Notes: generated from the letters alone by a model not told the origin. A stretch of DNA of 64,000 nt from Polynucleobacter yangtzensis (GCF_001595965.1 NZ_LOJI01000035.1:341993-405992), one strand, 5' to 3'. Positions 24,772 through 33,813 are shown, numbered from the stretch's first letter. Translations and numbers: made by a program.

Positions 24772-25634
24772 GCTTGCACCTTCTCACGGAATACGACTCG
24801 CGCTAATATATTTAAGCCAAGAACGGCAAATGTAATTAATAATGCTGCTGCCCATGCCAAATCAACCCAATTGTCATATGGACTCATCGCAAACTGGAAA
24901 ATCACCACAGGCAAGTTTGCCATTGGTGCATTCATATTAGTTGAGAAAAATTGGTTGTTTAACGCTGTAAATAATAAGGGCGCTGTTTCACCACTAACGC
25001 GTGCAAGCGCTAATAAGATTCCGGTGATAACACCACTTTGAGCCGCTCTTAAAGTGATCATGAATGCTACTTTCCATTTAGGCGTACCAAGGGCATAAGC
25101 TGCCTCACGAAGACTTCCAGGAACTAAACGCAGCATGTTTTCAGTAGTACGAACTACCACTGGAATTGCAATTAAAGCCAAGGCAATAGTACCTGCCCAG
25201 CCTGAGAAGTGACGAACCTGGGCTACCACGATTGCATACACAAATAGACCGATCACAATGGAAGGGGCGGAAAGCATGATGTCTGTAACAAAGCGTGTGA
25301 TCGAAGCAACTTTACTTCTATCGCCATACTCAGAAAGGTACAAGCCAGCCAGTACACCAATAGGAGTGCTAATAAGGGTACAACTTGCCACAATCATGAG
25401 ACTTCCAACGATGGCATTAGCTAAGCCACCACCCTCGGATCCAGGTGCAGGTGTACTGTTCAGAAATACACCTAAATTAATTGACGAAAATCCTTTAATA
25501 AATAGAACACTCAAGATCCATAGCAAGAAAATCATACCGAGAGCCATAGCCCCAGTAGAGAGCACTAAGCCAATTTTGTTTGCACGCTTACGTTTGGCAA
25601 AAATTAAGGGATTAATATTTGAAATACCGCTCAT
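24768..25634 (-). CDS. pstA: Phosphate ABC transporter permease PstA
   Basis: A 288-residue permease with six hydrophobic helices and the inner-membrane ABC permease EAA loop [20 protein letters not shown]. The [17 protein letters not shown] segment is typical of PstA. It pairs with PstC as the phosphate channel. Both ends overlap neighbours by 4 bases (ATGA), showing tight translational coupling with pstC and pstB. Confidence 0.95.
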   Translation of the reverse strand: MSGISNINPLIFAKRKRANKIGLVLSTGAMALGMIFLLWILSVLFIKGFSSINLGVFLNSTPAPGSEGGGLANAIVGSLMIVASCTLISTPIGVLAGLYLSEYGDRSKVASITRFVTDIMLSAPSIVIGLFVYAIVVAQVRHFSGWAGTIALALIAIPVVVRTTENMLRLVPGSLREAAYALGTPKWKVAFMITLRAAQSGVITGILLALARVSGETAPLLFTALNNQFFSTNMNAPMANLPVVIFQFAMSPYDNWVDLAWAAALLITFAVLGLNILARVVFREKVQA

Positions 25635-26620
25635 GTTTTAAGTCCTTGCTTTTTCTCCATATTCATCAACATCCACTTAGCGATTGCTAAAACGACGAAT
25701 GTAATCATGAATAGAGCAAGGCCAAGAGCAAATAAGGAAGAGTAATGTGGGCCAAGCTCAGCCTCACCAAACTCGTTTGCTAATGTCGATGCAATTGAAT
25801 TTCCAGGGGCAAATAAAGACGCTGAAAGACGATGAGCATTACCGATTACAAAGGTTACAGCCATTGTTTCTCCAAGCGCCCTACCCAACCCGAGCATCAC
25901 TCCACCAATAACACCAGCCTTGGTGTATGGAAGCACAACATTCTTAACCACTTCCCAGGTAGTGCAGCCAATTCCGTAAGCAGACTCCTTCAGAACTGGT
26001 GGAACGATTTCAAATACATCGCGCATGACAGATGCAATGAAAGGCAGAATCATCATCGCCAAAATAAGGCCTGCACACAAGATGCCAATACCATTAAATG
26101 CGCCTGAAAACAAAATTCCTAAGCCAGGAATCTGCCCAAGGGTGGCTGCTAAAGCTGGCTGAATATATTCCCCGAAAAGCGGCGCAAATATAAAAAGACC
26201 AAACATTCCATAAATAATCGAAGGTACAGCAGCGAGCAACTCAACCGCAGTACCTAGTGGCCTGCGTAATGGGCCTGGACACAACTCCGTTAAGAAAACT
26301 GCAATACCAAAACTTAATGGGACTGCGATCAGAAGCGCAATTAGGGATGTAACTATGGTACCGTAAATTGCAATTAATCCGCCAAACTCACCATTAACAA
26401 TGTCCCACTCTTTGGTAAAGAAAAATCCAATTCCAAATTTGTCTAGCGCTGGCCAAGCATTAATAATCAATGAAATGATGATGCCTACCAGAGCAATCAG
26501 TACTGACAGCGCAAAAAATTGTGTAATGCCGTGGAATAAAAAGTCTTGAATACGTTGTAACTTAGCAATCCGAAGGGCCTGCGGCGTTGGCGCTGAGTGC
26601 GACTGAGATGATTCAATCAT
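25631..26620 (-). CDS. pstC: Phosphate ABC transporter permease PstC
   Basis: A 329-residue permease with six transmembrane helices, the [20 protein letters not shown] motif and the EAA loop [26 protein letters not shown]. It starts 81 bases after pstS; the gap contains a strong terminator-like hairpin that should make pstC-A-B less expressed than pstS. Confidence 0.95.
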   Translation of the reverse strand: MIESSQSHSAPTPQALRIAKLQRIQDFLFHGITQFFALSVLIALVGIIISLIINAWPALDKFGIGFFFTKEWDIVNGEFGGLIAIYGTIVTSLIALLIAVPLSFGIAVFLTELCPGPLRRPLGTAVELLAAVPSIIYGMFGLFIFAPLFGEYIQPALAATLGQIPGLGILFSGAFNGIGILCAGLILAMMILPFIASVMRDVFEIVPPVLKESAYGIGCTTWEVVKNVVLPYTKAGVIGGVMLGLGRALGETMAVTFVIGNAHRLSASLFAPGNSIASTLANEFGEAELGPHYSSLFALGLALFMITFVVLAIAKWMLMNMEKKQGLKT

Positions 26621-26635
26621 ATTTGAGCTTATTTA

Positions 26636-26669
26636 AATTAAAAGCAGCCCCACACTTGGTGGAGCCGCT
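26636..26669 (-). terminator. Attenuator hairpin between pstS and pstC
   Basis: On the minus strand AGCGGCTCCAC (26669-26659) pairs with GTGGGGCTGCT (26653-26643) over 11 bp with two G-U pairs and a 5-base loop, followed by TTTTAATTT. It is a rho-independent-type structure inside the operon, so partial read-through is expected. Confidence 0.8.
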
Positions 26670-26701
26670 GTGTAAGAAACCAAAAATATCAGTTCCAAAT
26701 A

Positions 26702-27724
26702 TTACTTGGTGACCACTTTTGAAAATACGTTCTTACGAATAAAGTCAGTAGTAACATCCGGCATTGGTACGTAGTCCAACTCTTCAGCCATTTTCTTGCC
26801 ATCTTTGAATGCGAAGTCGAAGAATTTGATTACTTCAGCTGCATTAGCTTTGTTCTCAGGATTCTTGTAAAGCAAGATGAAAGATGCACCAGTAATTGGC
26901 CATGATTTAGCACCTGGGGCGTTAGTAATAAATGTTCCCATGCCTGGAATCTTTGACCAATCAGTACCAGCAGCAGCTGCGGCGAAAGTAACATCATCAG
27001 GTTGCACAAATTGACCATCTTTGTTCTTCAAAGATACGCTAGTCATTTTGTTTTTCTTGGCATATGCATATTCAACGTAGCCAATTGCACCTTTAACACG
27101 TGAAACGTTTGCAGCAACACCTTCGTTACCTTTACCGCCAACAGAAGAAGCCGCAGGCCACTTAACTGCAGCACCTTCACCAACAGCATCTTTCCAGTTC
27201 TGACTTACTTTAGCTAAGTAGTTAGTAAAAATTGCAGTAGTTCCAGAACCATCAGCGCGATGAACTACAGTAATTGCCAAGTCAGGCATCTTCATACCTG
27301 GGTTGTTCAAGACAATACGTTTGTCGTTCCAATTTGTAATAACGCCCTGGAAAATATCAGACAAAGTATCAGGCGATAACTTGAGTTCATAAGGCTTTAC
27401 ACCTTCAACGTTAATCACTGGAACCACACCACCGATGATGGCAGGGAACTGAACCATGCCGTCTTTTTCTAAGTCATCAAATTTCACTGGATTGTCTGTT
27501 GCACCGAAATCTACAGTTTTCGCTTTGATTTGCTTAATACCACCAGATGAACCGATAGACTGATAGTTCAAGTTAGAACCAGTCTTAGCTTTGAAGGCTT
27601 CAGCCCACTTTGCATAAATTGGGTACGGGAATGTTGCGCCTGCACCTGTCATATCCACAGCAAAAGCTGCTGGAGCAAGTGAAATAGCGCTAATAACTAG
27701 TGCTTTTTTCAAAAAAGATTTCAT
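26702..27724 (-). CDS. pstS: Periplasmic phosphate-binding protein PstS
   Basis: A 340-residue periplasmic protein from ATG 27724 (MKSFLKK), with AGGAAC upstream. A longer frame from 27784 exists but would start upstream of the promoter, so I reject it. Signal peptide 1-22 (ending AFA), then the PstS signature GAGATFPYPIYAKWAEAF, SSGGIKQI, VDFGATDNPV and HRADGSGTTAIF, whose residues hold phosphate. First gene of pstSCAB-phoU-phoBR, under a Pho-type promoter. Confidence 0.96.
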   Translation of the reverse strand: MKSFLKKALVISAISLAPAAFAVDMTGAGATFPYPIYAKWAEAFKAKTGSNLNYQSIGSSGGIKQIKAKTVDFGATDNPVKFDDLEKDGMVQFPAIIGGVVPVINVEGVKPYELKLSPDTLSDIFQGVITNWNDKRIVLNNPGMKMPDLAITVVHRADGSGTTAIFTNYLAKVSQNWKDAVGEGAAVKWPAASSVGGKGNEGVAANVSRVKGAIGYVEYAYAKKNKMTSVSLKNKDGQFVQPDDVTFAAAAAGTDWSKIPGMGTFITNAPGAKSWPITGASFILLYKNPENKANAAEVIKFFDFAFKDGKKMAEELDYVPMPDVTTDFIRKNVFSKVVTK

Positions 27725-27769
27725 GTGATTGTTCCTAATATTGAAATAACGCAACATTGCGATAGTAGG

Positions 27770-27810
27770 AAGATACGATTTCACTATGACGGTTTCATGA
27801 CATAGTGAAA
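27770..27810 (-). promoter_or_regulatory. Pho-type promoter of the pst operon inside an inverted repeat
   Basis: On the minus strand ATGTCATGAAACCGTCAT (27803 to 27786) is followed by 10 bases and TATCTT (27775-27770). TTTCACTATG (27779-27788) and CATAGTGAAA (27801-27810) are perfect 10-base inverted arms around the box, so a second protein or a hairpin could compete with PhoB. The -10 places the mRNA start near 27763, confirming the pstS start at 27724. Confidence 0.82.
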
Positions 27811-27908
27811 ATATAGAAAATAATTCATATAAATCAATAACTTAAGGAATCCAAATCAATTGGGGGGAAAGCCACTTCAACCTCTGGGGAAATGATGAAT
27901 ATGGTGAA

Positions 27909-28922
27909 TTAAATGATTCTTTTTAACTTCAAAGACGCATAGACTGCAGCGCCAGCGATAGACATAACAATCATCACCTCATAGAAGGATCCTTTTAAAC
28001 CAGGCAAATCCTCCATATTCATCCCCATGATCCCTGAGATCAAGGTCATTGGCAGGAAAATGACCGTCATCACGGAGAGGACTTGTAAATTTTTGGCGTT
28101 AAATTCAGCAACATGGGCAGCTTGCTCATCTTGGAGCACCTTTGCCCGGTCATAAAGACTGGAAATCTCTTGCACTAAATAAGTAAGCAGATCCAAATCA
28201 TCATTTAGACCATTCCTATTCTCTTCATTAAACCAATACGGCAAACGCTTTAGCAAGCGGTGTAAAGCGATTAATTCTGGTGAAAATTGCCTGCGCAGAC
28301 GGCTACATTGAATGCGAATTCTGCCTAAACTTTCATGCTCAGGAAACTCCCTACCCTTTAGCAGATTCTCTTCAAGCTCATCCATGTCGGCTGAAAGATG
28401 CGTTAATAAAGTACGCAATTGTTCTGCGCGCAAATCAAGCAACTCATGGAATAACTCAATAGCAGAGACCGGATTTAGTTGGCCGCTTCTGAGGTCATAT
28501 CGTAATTTGTCGGTCGTTCTTAAAGGGTTATTGCGGAGAGAGATCATTAGTCTTGGTGTAACAATCGCCCAAAGGGTTCCTAAGCTAGAGTCACGCCCTT
28601 CATCTCCAAACTCTTGCTGAAAATCATTCATCACCATTAAGAGACAGTCATTCAGCTTTTCAATACGCTCTAAGCGGCTGAGGTTAACGCCCTCTTGGAT
28701 CATCTCTACTACGCGCTCAGGAATTAGCGGTGTATTTTCAAGCCATCTCTGGATCTGCGAGTTAGATAAATTGAGATGTAGCCAAATTGAAATATCAGGA
28801 TTTTCGAGCGCATCTGTAATCTCAAATAAAGGAATTTCATAGCCGTTGCCAGATGAAGGCATTGCCCAAGCAAATACCACGCCCGCAATCGGGAAAGGTT
28901 TTGAAATTACTTCTGTAGTCAT
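27909..28922 (-). CDS. CorA family divalent-cation transporter (ZntB-like)
   Basis: A 337-residue protein from ATG 28922 (a GTG six codons upstream is disfavoured because it sits inside the promoter). Long soluble helical N-terminal domain, then two C-terminal transmembrane helices joined by the family signature GMNMEDLPGL. The sequence is closest in style to ZntB/CorA-like transporters for Mg2+ or Zn2+. It has a good Pho-type promoter whose -10 ends 6 bases before the ATG, so the mRNA is predicted leaderless. The ion cannot be determined; Mg2+ would fit polyphosphate storage. Confidence 0.85.
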   Translation of the reverse strand: MTTEVISKPFPIAGVVFAWAMPSSGNGYEIPLFEITDALENPDISIWLHLNLSNSQIQRWLENTPLIPERVVEMIQEGVNLSRLERIEKLNDCLLMVMNDFQQEFGDEGRDSSLGTLWAIVTPRLMISLRNNPLRTTDKLRYDLRSGQLNPVSAIELFHELLDLRAEQLRTLLTHLSADMDELEENLLKGREFPEHESLGRIRIQCSRLRRQFSPELIALHRLLKRLPYWFNEENRNGLNDDLDLLTYLVQEISSLYDRAKVLQDEQAAHVAEFNAKNLQVLSVMTVIFLPMTLISGIMGMNMEDLPGLKGSFYEVMIVMSIAGAAVYASLKLKRII

Positions 28923-28928
28923 CGCGAA

Positions 28929-28962
28929 AGTGTAAGGCACCTACGTGACATCAAAATGACAT
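28929..28962 (-). promoter_or_regulatory. Pho-type promoter for the corA-like gene
   Basis: On the minus strand ATGTCATTTTGATGTCAC (28962 to 28945) matches 6 of 7 in each half, followed by 10 bases and TACACT (28934-28929). Six bases later comes the ATG at 28922, so transcription should begin at or next to the start codon. Confidence 0.78.
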
Positions 28963-29014
28963 GAAATTACTCTATATAAATAGTTTCTTCTGTCGATAGA
29001 CCAGCAAGATTCTC

Positions 29015-29845
29015 ATGAAAAGTTTAGGCCTTGCTCTCCTGCTGATTCCAGCATTAGCCATTGCATTTGAGCCCTTAAATACGGATGATGCAGGTACGGT
29101 TAGGTCGGGCAGCAATCAGATAGAGCAATATTTTTTCTCTATTAATCGGCGTGGCGGGTCTCAACAGTCGGATATTGTTACGCCTGGCGAAGAGTACACG
29201 GGCAACGCAGATGCAAAAGCCTTTCCATTTACGTATACGAGAGGTCTAAGCGACACAGTTGAGGCATCTATATCCACAACCTATTACAGTAGTCCTAGTG
29301 GAAATTACTCAAGGCTTTCAAATTATGTATTCGCTAGTAAGTGGCGTTTTCTTGAAGACGAGCAGCTTGGTTATGCTCTTGCTATCAAACCTACGGTAGT
29401 TTTGCCTGCGAGCAAACAACAGCAAGTAGAGGGTCTTGGTTTGGCTGCATTTAATTATGGAGCAAACTTTATTGCCTCAAAATACTGGGATGGCATAGAA
29501 CTCCATTTAAATGCCATGTACATGCGATCACCATACAACACGAATTACAGCATTGGGCACGCAGCTGACAATAGCAGAACTGACATCTTTCTTTTATCGC
29601 TTGCCCCAGTCTGGACGGTAGCTCCAAACATACGCATAGCATTGGATGTAGGCGCTACAACAAATCCACCGGCTAATGATCAATACCTAAGCTACTACTC
29701 TTTAGTAGCCGCTATTTTCTCAATTAATGAAAGTATTGATCTAGGGCTTTCATATATGAGGACTGCTCAAAGCTTTGGGGCCTCCATAGGCGCTCAAGAG
29801 GTTGGCGCAACGCGAACCGAAGTAGGTATTACCTGGAGGTTCTAA
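29015..29845 (+). CDS. Outer-membrane beta-barrel protein (MetA-phenol-pathway transporter-like)
   Basis: A 276-residue protein with signal peptide (1-17, ending AIA) and a mature part starting FEPLNTDDAGTV. Alternating hydrophobic strands follow, and the last residue is Phe (TEVGITWRF), as in outer-membrane barrels. The TDDAGT start is typical of the 'putative MetA-pathway of phenol degradation' family (PF13557-type), which are barrel proteins of unknown cargo. It is divergent from corA. I see no certain Pho box in its direction. Confidence 0.7.
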   Translation: MKSLGLALLLIPALAIAFEPLNTDDAGTVRSGSNQIEQYFFSINRRGGSQQSDIVTPGEEYTGNADAKAFPFTYTRGLSDTVEASISTTYYSSPSGNYSRLSNYVFASKWRFLEDEQLGYALAIKPTVVLPASKQQQVEGLGLAAFNYGANFIASKYWDGIELHLNAMYMRSPYNTNYSIGHAADNSRTDIFLLSLAPVWTVAPNIRIALDVGATTNPPANDQYLSYYSLVAAIFSINESIDLGLSYMRTAQSFGASIGAQEVGATRTEVGITWRF

Positions 29846-29931
29846 ATGTCCTATTTTCATGAAAAATCAAATTGTCACAATCTCGTAGCAAACTTAAGCT
29901 AACTCATAATGCGGTTCAATTGGAGTCAAGC

Positions 29932-30351
29932 ATGCACTATCAAATCATTCCTCTGGAGATGGGCTCATTAGTAGAGCGCAATATTTTCCAACAAGAAAAT
30001 AAAGAAATTAAATGCGGCACAGTCTGGAAACTGGGATCAGTTATCACCACAATCAAACCAGTCTTCATTAAGGCTTATGACCCTAATATTGGCATTTGTA
30101 TAGAAGATATCCCCGGCGGAGCATTAGAAAAAACTTATGGGGAAGAAAAAGTTATTTACTTCTCTGATACTGTCGAAGAAGATGAGCAAGACGAATTAAC
30201 CGACATCTTTTATCAAAGCAGCCGTAAGTTTTCCAAAAGCTATGAAGATGTTTTCCACGACCTAGGATGGAGAAAAATTAGCTCCGAGTCCTATATATTT
30301 GGGGAGCTCGAAATTAAGGAATTAGATGAAGCGCCAACTTCGTATAAATGA
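29932..30351 (+). CDS. Hypothetical protein, coupled to a metallophosphatase
   Basis: Start taken at ATG 29932, which has GGAG 8 bases upstream. A TTG at 29872 would add 20 residues without a ribosome site. The 139-residue acidic protein (MHYQIIPLEMGSL) has no signal peptide and no motif I recognise. Its stop overlaps the next start (ATGA), so it is translated with the periplasmic metallophosphatase. CATAAT at 29905 could be its -10. Confidence 0.6.
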   Translation: MHYQIIPLEMGSLVERNIFQQENKEIKCGTVWKLGSVITTIKPVFIKAYDPNIGICIEDIPGGALEKTYGEEKVIYFSDTVEEDEQDELTDIFYQSSRKFSKSYEDVFHDLGWRKISSESYIFGELEIKELDEAPTSYK

Positions 30352-31328
30352 ATATTCACATTATTAAGAAACTCATCGCCAGCATTTTCCTGGTCTGCTC
30401 TTTTGCGGTTTCGGCTCTATCATCTGAGCCCTTCAAGTTCATCGCCTTGGGTGATATGCCATACAAACTCCCGGAGGATGAAGTTCGTTATGAAAGACTC
30501 ATTACTGAAATCAATAAGCTCAATCCAAGCTTTAGTATTTTTATAGGCGATACTAAATCAGGCTCTACACCCTGTAGCGATGAATACAACTTTAAGGTTA
30601 AGGAGTATTTCAACCAATACACTGCCCCATTAATTTATAGCATTGGTGATAACGAATGGACGGACTGTCACAGGCCCTTAGCAGGTTCCTATGACCCCCT
30701 AGAGCGCCTTGATAACCTGAGGAATAGCTTCTTTAATAGCAGTCAGAGTTTTGGAAAAAAGCAATTACAACTCACTCGCCAGGGTGATGTTGATCCTACG
30801 TTTAAGAAGTTTGTAGAGAATGCTTATTGGGTTAAAAACCAGATTTTATTTGTAAATCTGCATGTAACAGGCTCCAATAACAATTTCGAGCGCGATGAAA
30901 GTTCAAAAGTAGAATACCGCGAGCGCAATCTTGCAAACCTTGCGTGGATTAAGCAAATGTTTGAGTTGGCAAACTCAAAGCAGTACGCAGCAATCGTCTT
31001 TGCTTATCAAGCCGACATGTTTTATAGCCCTAGTCAAGCCACAAAAGCTGAGAGCGGCTATCGAGATACTTTGCATGCTTTTAGTCACGGAGCACAAGCG
31101 CTCAAAAAACCCGTGTTACTAATTCATGGCGATAGCCATCGACTCATCATTGATCAACCACTAAAGACGGCCGACCAAAAACATGTCTTAGAGAATGTGC
31201 TACGTCTACAAGTCATGGGTGCGGAGCAAGTTCAAGCCGTAGAAATTAGCATTAATCCCAAGGCCGAGCAACCTTTTAGCTTCACACCCATATTGCTCAA
31301 ACAAAATAGCTTGCATCCAGGCTTATAA
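30348..31328 (+). CDS. Secreted calcineurin-like metallophosphatase
   Basis: A 326-residue protein with an N-terminal signal peptide (about 1-26, ending ALSS). Metallophosphatase-type motifs follow: FIALGDMPY (Asp-first motif), IFIGDTKSG (GD), IYSIGDNEW (GDN, in place of GNHD) and LLIHGDSHRL (GDSH near the C-terminus). It is probably periplasmic. The weak match of the third motif means activity is not certain. It lies between the 139-residue ORF and a DUF2252 gene, and adds another phosphate-ester candidate to this island. Confidence 0.75.
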   Translation: MNIHIIKKLIASIFLVCSFAVSALSSEPFKFIALGDMPYKLPEDEVRYERLITEINKLNPSFSIFIGDTKSGSTPCSDEYNFKVKEYFNQYTAPLIYSIGDNEWTDCHRPLAGSYDPLERLDNLRNSFFNSSQSFGKKQLQLTRQGDVDPTFKKFVENAYWVKNQILFVNLHVTGSNNNFERDESSKVEYRERNLANLAWIKQMFELANSKQYAAIVFAYQADMFYSPSQATKAESGYRDTLHAFSHGAQALKKPVLLIHGDSHRLIIDQPLKTADQKHVLENVLRLQVMGAEQVQAVEISINPKAEQPFSFTPILLKQNSLHPGL

Positions 31329-31386
31329 GTCCTTCTAGGCTTATCCAACGGGCATCCTATTGCTTAGTTTATGGCATCATCAAGCT

Positions 31387-32793
31387 ATGACTAGCAAACT
31401 ATACGAATCATTTCTGACGAAAAATCCAAGCCCTGAAGAGCGAAAATGCCTTGGAAAATCGTTACGAAAACAGGTCAGTCGCAGTTCGCTTGGTGAATAT
31501 ACCGTAGAGCTAAAACGCCATTCGCCGATTGAGATTTTGCTTGAGCAAGCTAAAACTCGAATTGAACACTACATCCCTATTCGTCATGCGCGCATGGCCG
31601 TCAATCCATTTGCCTTCTTTAGGGGTGGCGCCGCAATTATGGCCAAGGACTTGGCAACCACTTCAACCGCCCCCATTAGAGTACAACTCTGCGGTGACAT
31701 GCACGTGAGTAACTTTGGATTTTTCTCAACAACCGAGCACCAACTGGTCTTCGGTATTAATGATTTTGATGAAACCCTTCCTGGGAATTTTGACTGGGAT
31801 TTAAAACGGCTCACTGCTAGCGCAATGATTGCCTCTCAACTCCTAGGCAAAGATCAAGCCTATGGAGAAATGATCGTACGAAATATTTCCAAAACTTATC
31901 GCAACTATCTTCAACGATATGCACGCATGCCTTATGTCAATCTAAAGCGGACATATATTGATCAAAATGCCTTAGCGACAGCTGCAGCAAAATATGCAAA
32001 TGCCGATAGTCAAAAATACTTACAGCGCTTACTAGATAAGGCCCGAAAAAATAGTGGGCCAGGTATGGTTGGAAAGCTAACTGAATCCACCCCTTCGGGA
32101 ATTAAGCTCATTAATAACCCCCCATTAATAGAGCACCCTGAATTTTCGGCTCACGGAAGAAGCATTGCCGAACTTAACGATGCGGGTCTTAATTCCTATC
32201 TCAAGAGCCTTTCCCCAGACCGAAGAGAATTGCTCATGCGCTATAAATGGATGGACTGGGCCAGAAAAGTAGTCGGTGTTGGCAGCGTGGGTACTGGTTG
32301 CTGGGTAATGTATTTTGAGGGTCTAGATGAAAATGACCCCCTTTTTCTCCAAACAAAAGCGGCTCAAGAATCTGTGTTATCTCCATTTTTTCCAGGTTCG
32401 CATTACAAGGCCCAAGGTGAAAGAGTTGTCTTTGGACAATCATTAATTCAAGGAGCACCAGATATTTTTCTTGGGTTTGGAACAGATAAAGAGACGGATT
32501 TTTATGTCCGTCAGTTACGCGACATGAAAGGCGGAATATCAGTCGGTGGCGATGGCATTAATGCCAAGGTCTTTCCGGATTTTGCAAAACTATTTGGATG
32601 GGCTTTAGCTAATGCCCATGCCCGCTCTGGTGATGCGGCTGTTCTTGCTGGTTATTGCGGTAACAGCGAAGTACTAGACGATGCACTCGTCAAATTTTCA
32701 ATTGCCTACAGCAAGCAAAATGAGATTGACTATAAAACTTTTCAGAATGCCATTAAATCTGGTGCGTTATCCTGCGCTACTGACAATTTCTAA
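31387..32793 (+). CDS. DUF2252 family protein, kinase-like fold (copy 2)
   Basis: A 468-residue DUF2252 protein from ATG 31387 (a TTG nine codons upstream is possible). Motifs align with the copy at 17672: FFRGGAAIMAKDL (78-90), QLCGDMHVSNFG (100-111), FGINDFDETLPG, DWDLKRL and HARSGDAAVLAGYCG. The GDxHxxN / NDFDE pair again suggests a phosphotransferase. The two copies are similar across the length but have different N-termini, pointing to an old duplication. It starts 58 bases after the metallophosphatase stop. Confidence 0.85.
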   Translation: MTSKLYESFLTKNPSPEERKCLGKSLRKQVSRSSLGEYTVELKRHSPIEILLEQAKTRIEHYIPIRHARMAVNPFAFFRGGAAIMAKDLATTSTAPIRVQLCGDMHVSNFGFFSTTEHQLVFGINDFDETLPGNFDWDLKRLTASAMIASQLLGKDQAYGEMIVRNISKTYRNYLQRYARMPYVNLKRTYIDQNALATAAAKYANADSQKYLQRLLDKARKNSGPGMVGKLTESTPSGIKLINNPPLIEHPEFSAHGRSIAELNDAGLNSYLKSLSPDRRELLMRYKWMDWARKVVGVGSVGTGCWVMYFEGLDENDPLFLQTKAAQESVLSPFFPGSHYKAQGERVVFGQSLIQGAPDIFLGFGTDKETDFYVRQLRDMKGGISVGGDGINAKVFPDFAKLFGWALANAHARSGDAAVLAGYCGNSEVLDDALVKFSIAYSKQNEIDYKTFQNAIKSGALSCATDNF

Positions 32794-32841
32794 TATAAGT
32801 CCAACCTTAAATTAATAGTCAGGCTTTTTCTAATAGCATTC

Positions 32842-32931
<90 letters not shown>

Positions 32932-33065
32932 GAACCGAGAAATCATTATAGCCAGCGATACATAAAGCCATGCAGTCGATAGTGACTAAAGTTTGGGCTA
33001 GGCAAGCTGGATATGCTCGATTAATGTAGATGCTCATCAATGCATATCAAGATAAGGAATTGTTC

Positions 33066-33311
33066 ATGAGCATCCAAATTTTAAAGTGCGGTAATTACCT
33101 AGTGCTTTGTATTCCCGATGCATTCATAAAGGAAATGCGGTTGAAATGTAGCGATAGAGTTGAGGCGACACTATCTAGCGACGGCGCAATAATCATCAGG
33201 GCTCAAAAACTTGATCGTAAAACCTTATCTAAAATGGCTAGAGAGTTAAGTGCCTCAATGAAAATGGGCACATCGGTAATGGATCAGATTCGCTCTGGCG
33301 CTCGCTACTAA
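33066..33311 (+). CDS. Orphan MazE/AbrB-type antitoxin-like protein
   Basis: An 81-residue protein from ATG 33066 (AAGGA 8 bases upstream; a longer frame from 33030 lacks such a site). Residues 1-45 fit the MazE/AbrB swapped-hairpin pattern (IQILKCGNYLVLCIPDAFIKEM..., then DRVEATLSSDGAIIIRA). The remainder is a helical tail. No MazF- or PIN-type toxin follows: the next gene is on the other strand. It is either a solitary regulator or the remnant of a module next to the tRNA-Ser gene. Confidence 0.6.
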   Translation: MSIQILKCGNYLVLCIPDAFIKEMRLKCSDRVEATLSSDGAIIIRAQKLDRKTLSKMARELSASMKMGTSVMDQIRSGARY

Positions 33312-33394
33312 CAATCTATTTATTAAAAGCATATTTCGAAATGACCCAAATACCTTTGGGATAAAGCCATGTGGTGACTTAGGCTAGAAGCACT

Positions 33395-33802
33395 CTATTG
33401 GTCGCAAACGCCTGTCATTAGCAGTGCGCCAGAAAAGAATCCAAAAGGCTTCTTACCGTCTTTTGCAAACCCTTCGATGCTGAGATAGTCCACAAAGACA
33501 CCATCTTTGCCTGCAGCCTTTTGCGTCCAAATAACTTTATAAGAATTGCTCTTGCTTCCCGATGCGATGACTTTAGGCTTCCCTAAGGAATCCATGACAT
33601 CTCCGATAACTTCTCCAGTTTTCTTGACCACTGCAAATTCTTGGCCAACCCTGGGGCTATCTTTAACGATATCTAACTCTCCATTGCTTTTGATGTAGGC
33701 ATCACTCAAAACCTCGCACCGATAGGTTTTCTCAGTTGCCATAACAGCTGGAGGAACCAATGCTGCGCAGATGAGGGCTAGAAATAATGAGAGCTTATAC
33801 AT
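33395..33802 (-). CDS. Hypothetical secreted protein
   Basis: A 135-residue protein with a signal peptide (1-22, cleavage after VMA). The mature part starts TEKTYRCEVL, has Cys29 and Cys133 that could pair, and is likely a small beta protein. I do not recognise the family. It follows serS on the same strand by 11 bases. Confidence 0.6.
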   Translation of the reverse strand: MYKLSLFLALICAALVPPAVMATEKTYRCEVLSDAYIKSNGELDIVKDSPRVGQEFAVVKKTGEVIGDVMDSLGKPKVIASGSKSNSYKVIWTQKAAGKDGVFVDYLSIEGFAKDGKKPFGFFSGALLMTGVCDQ

Positions 33803-33813
33803 TTGCGCAAACT

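Noticed and set aside
29858..29878. Pho box before the 139-residue ORF
   Set aside because: TTTTCAT and TTGTCAC are present but not at an 11-bp multiple, and the nearest -10-like hexamer is too far.
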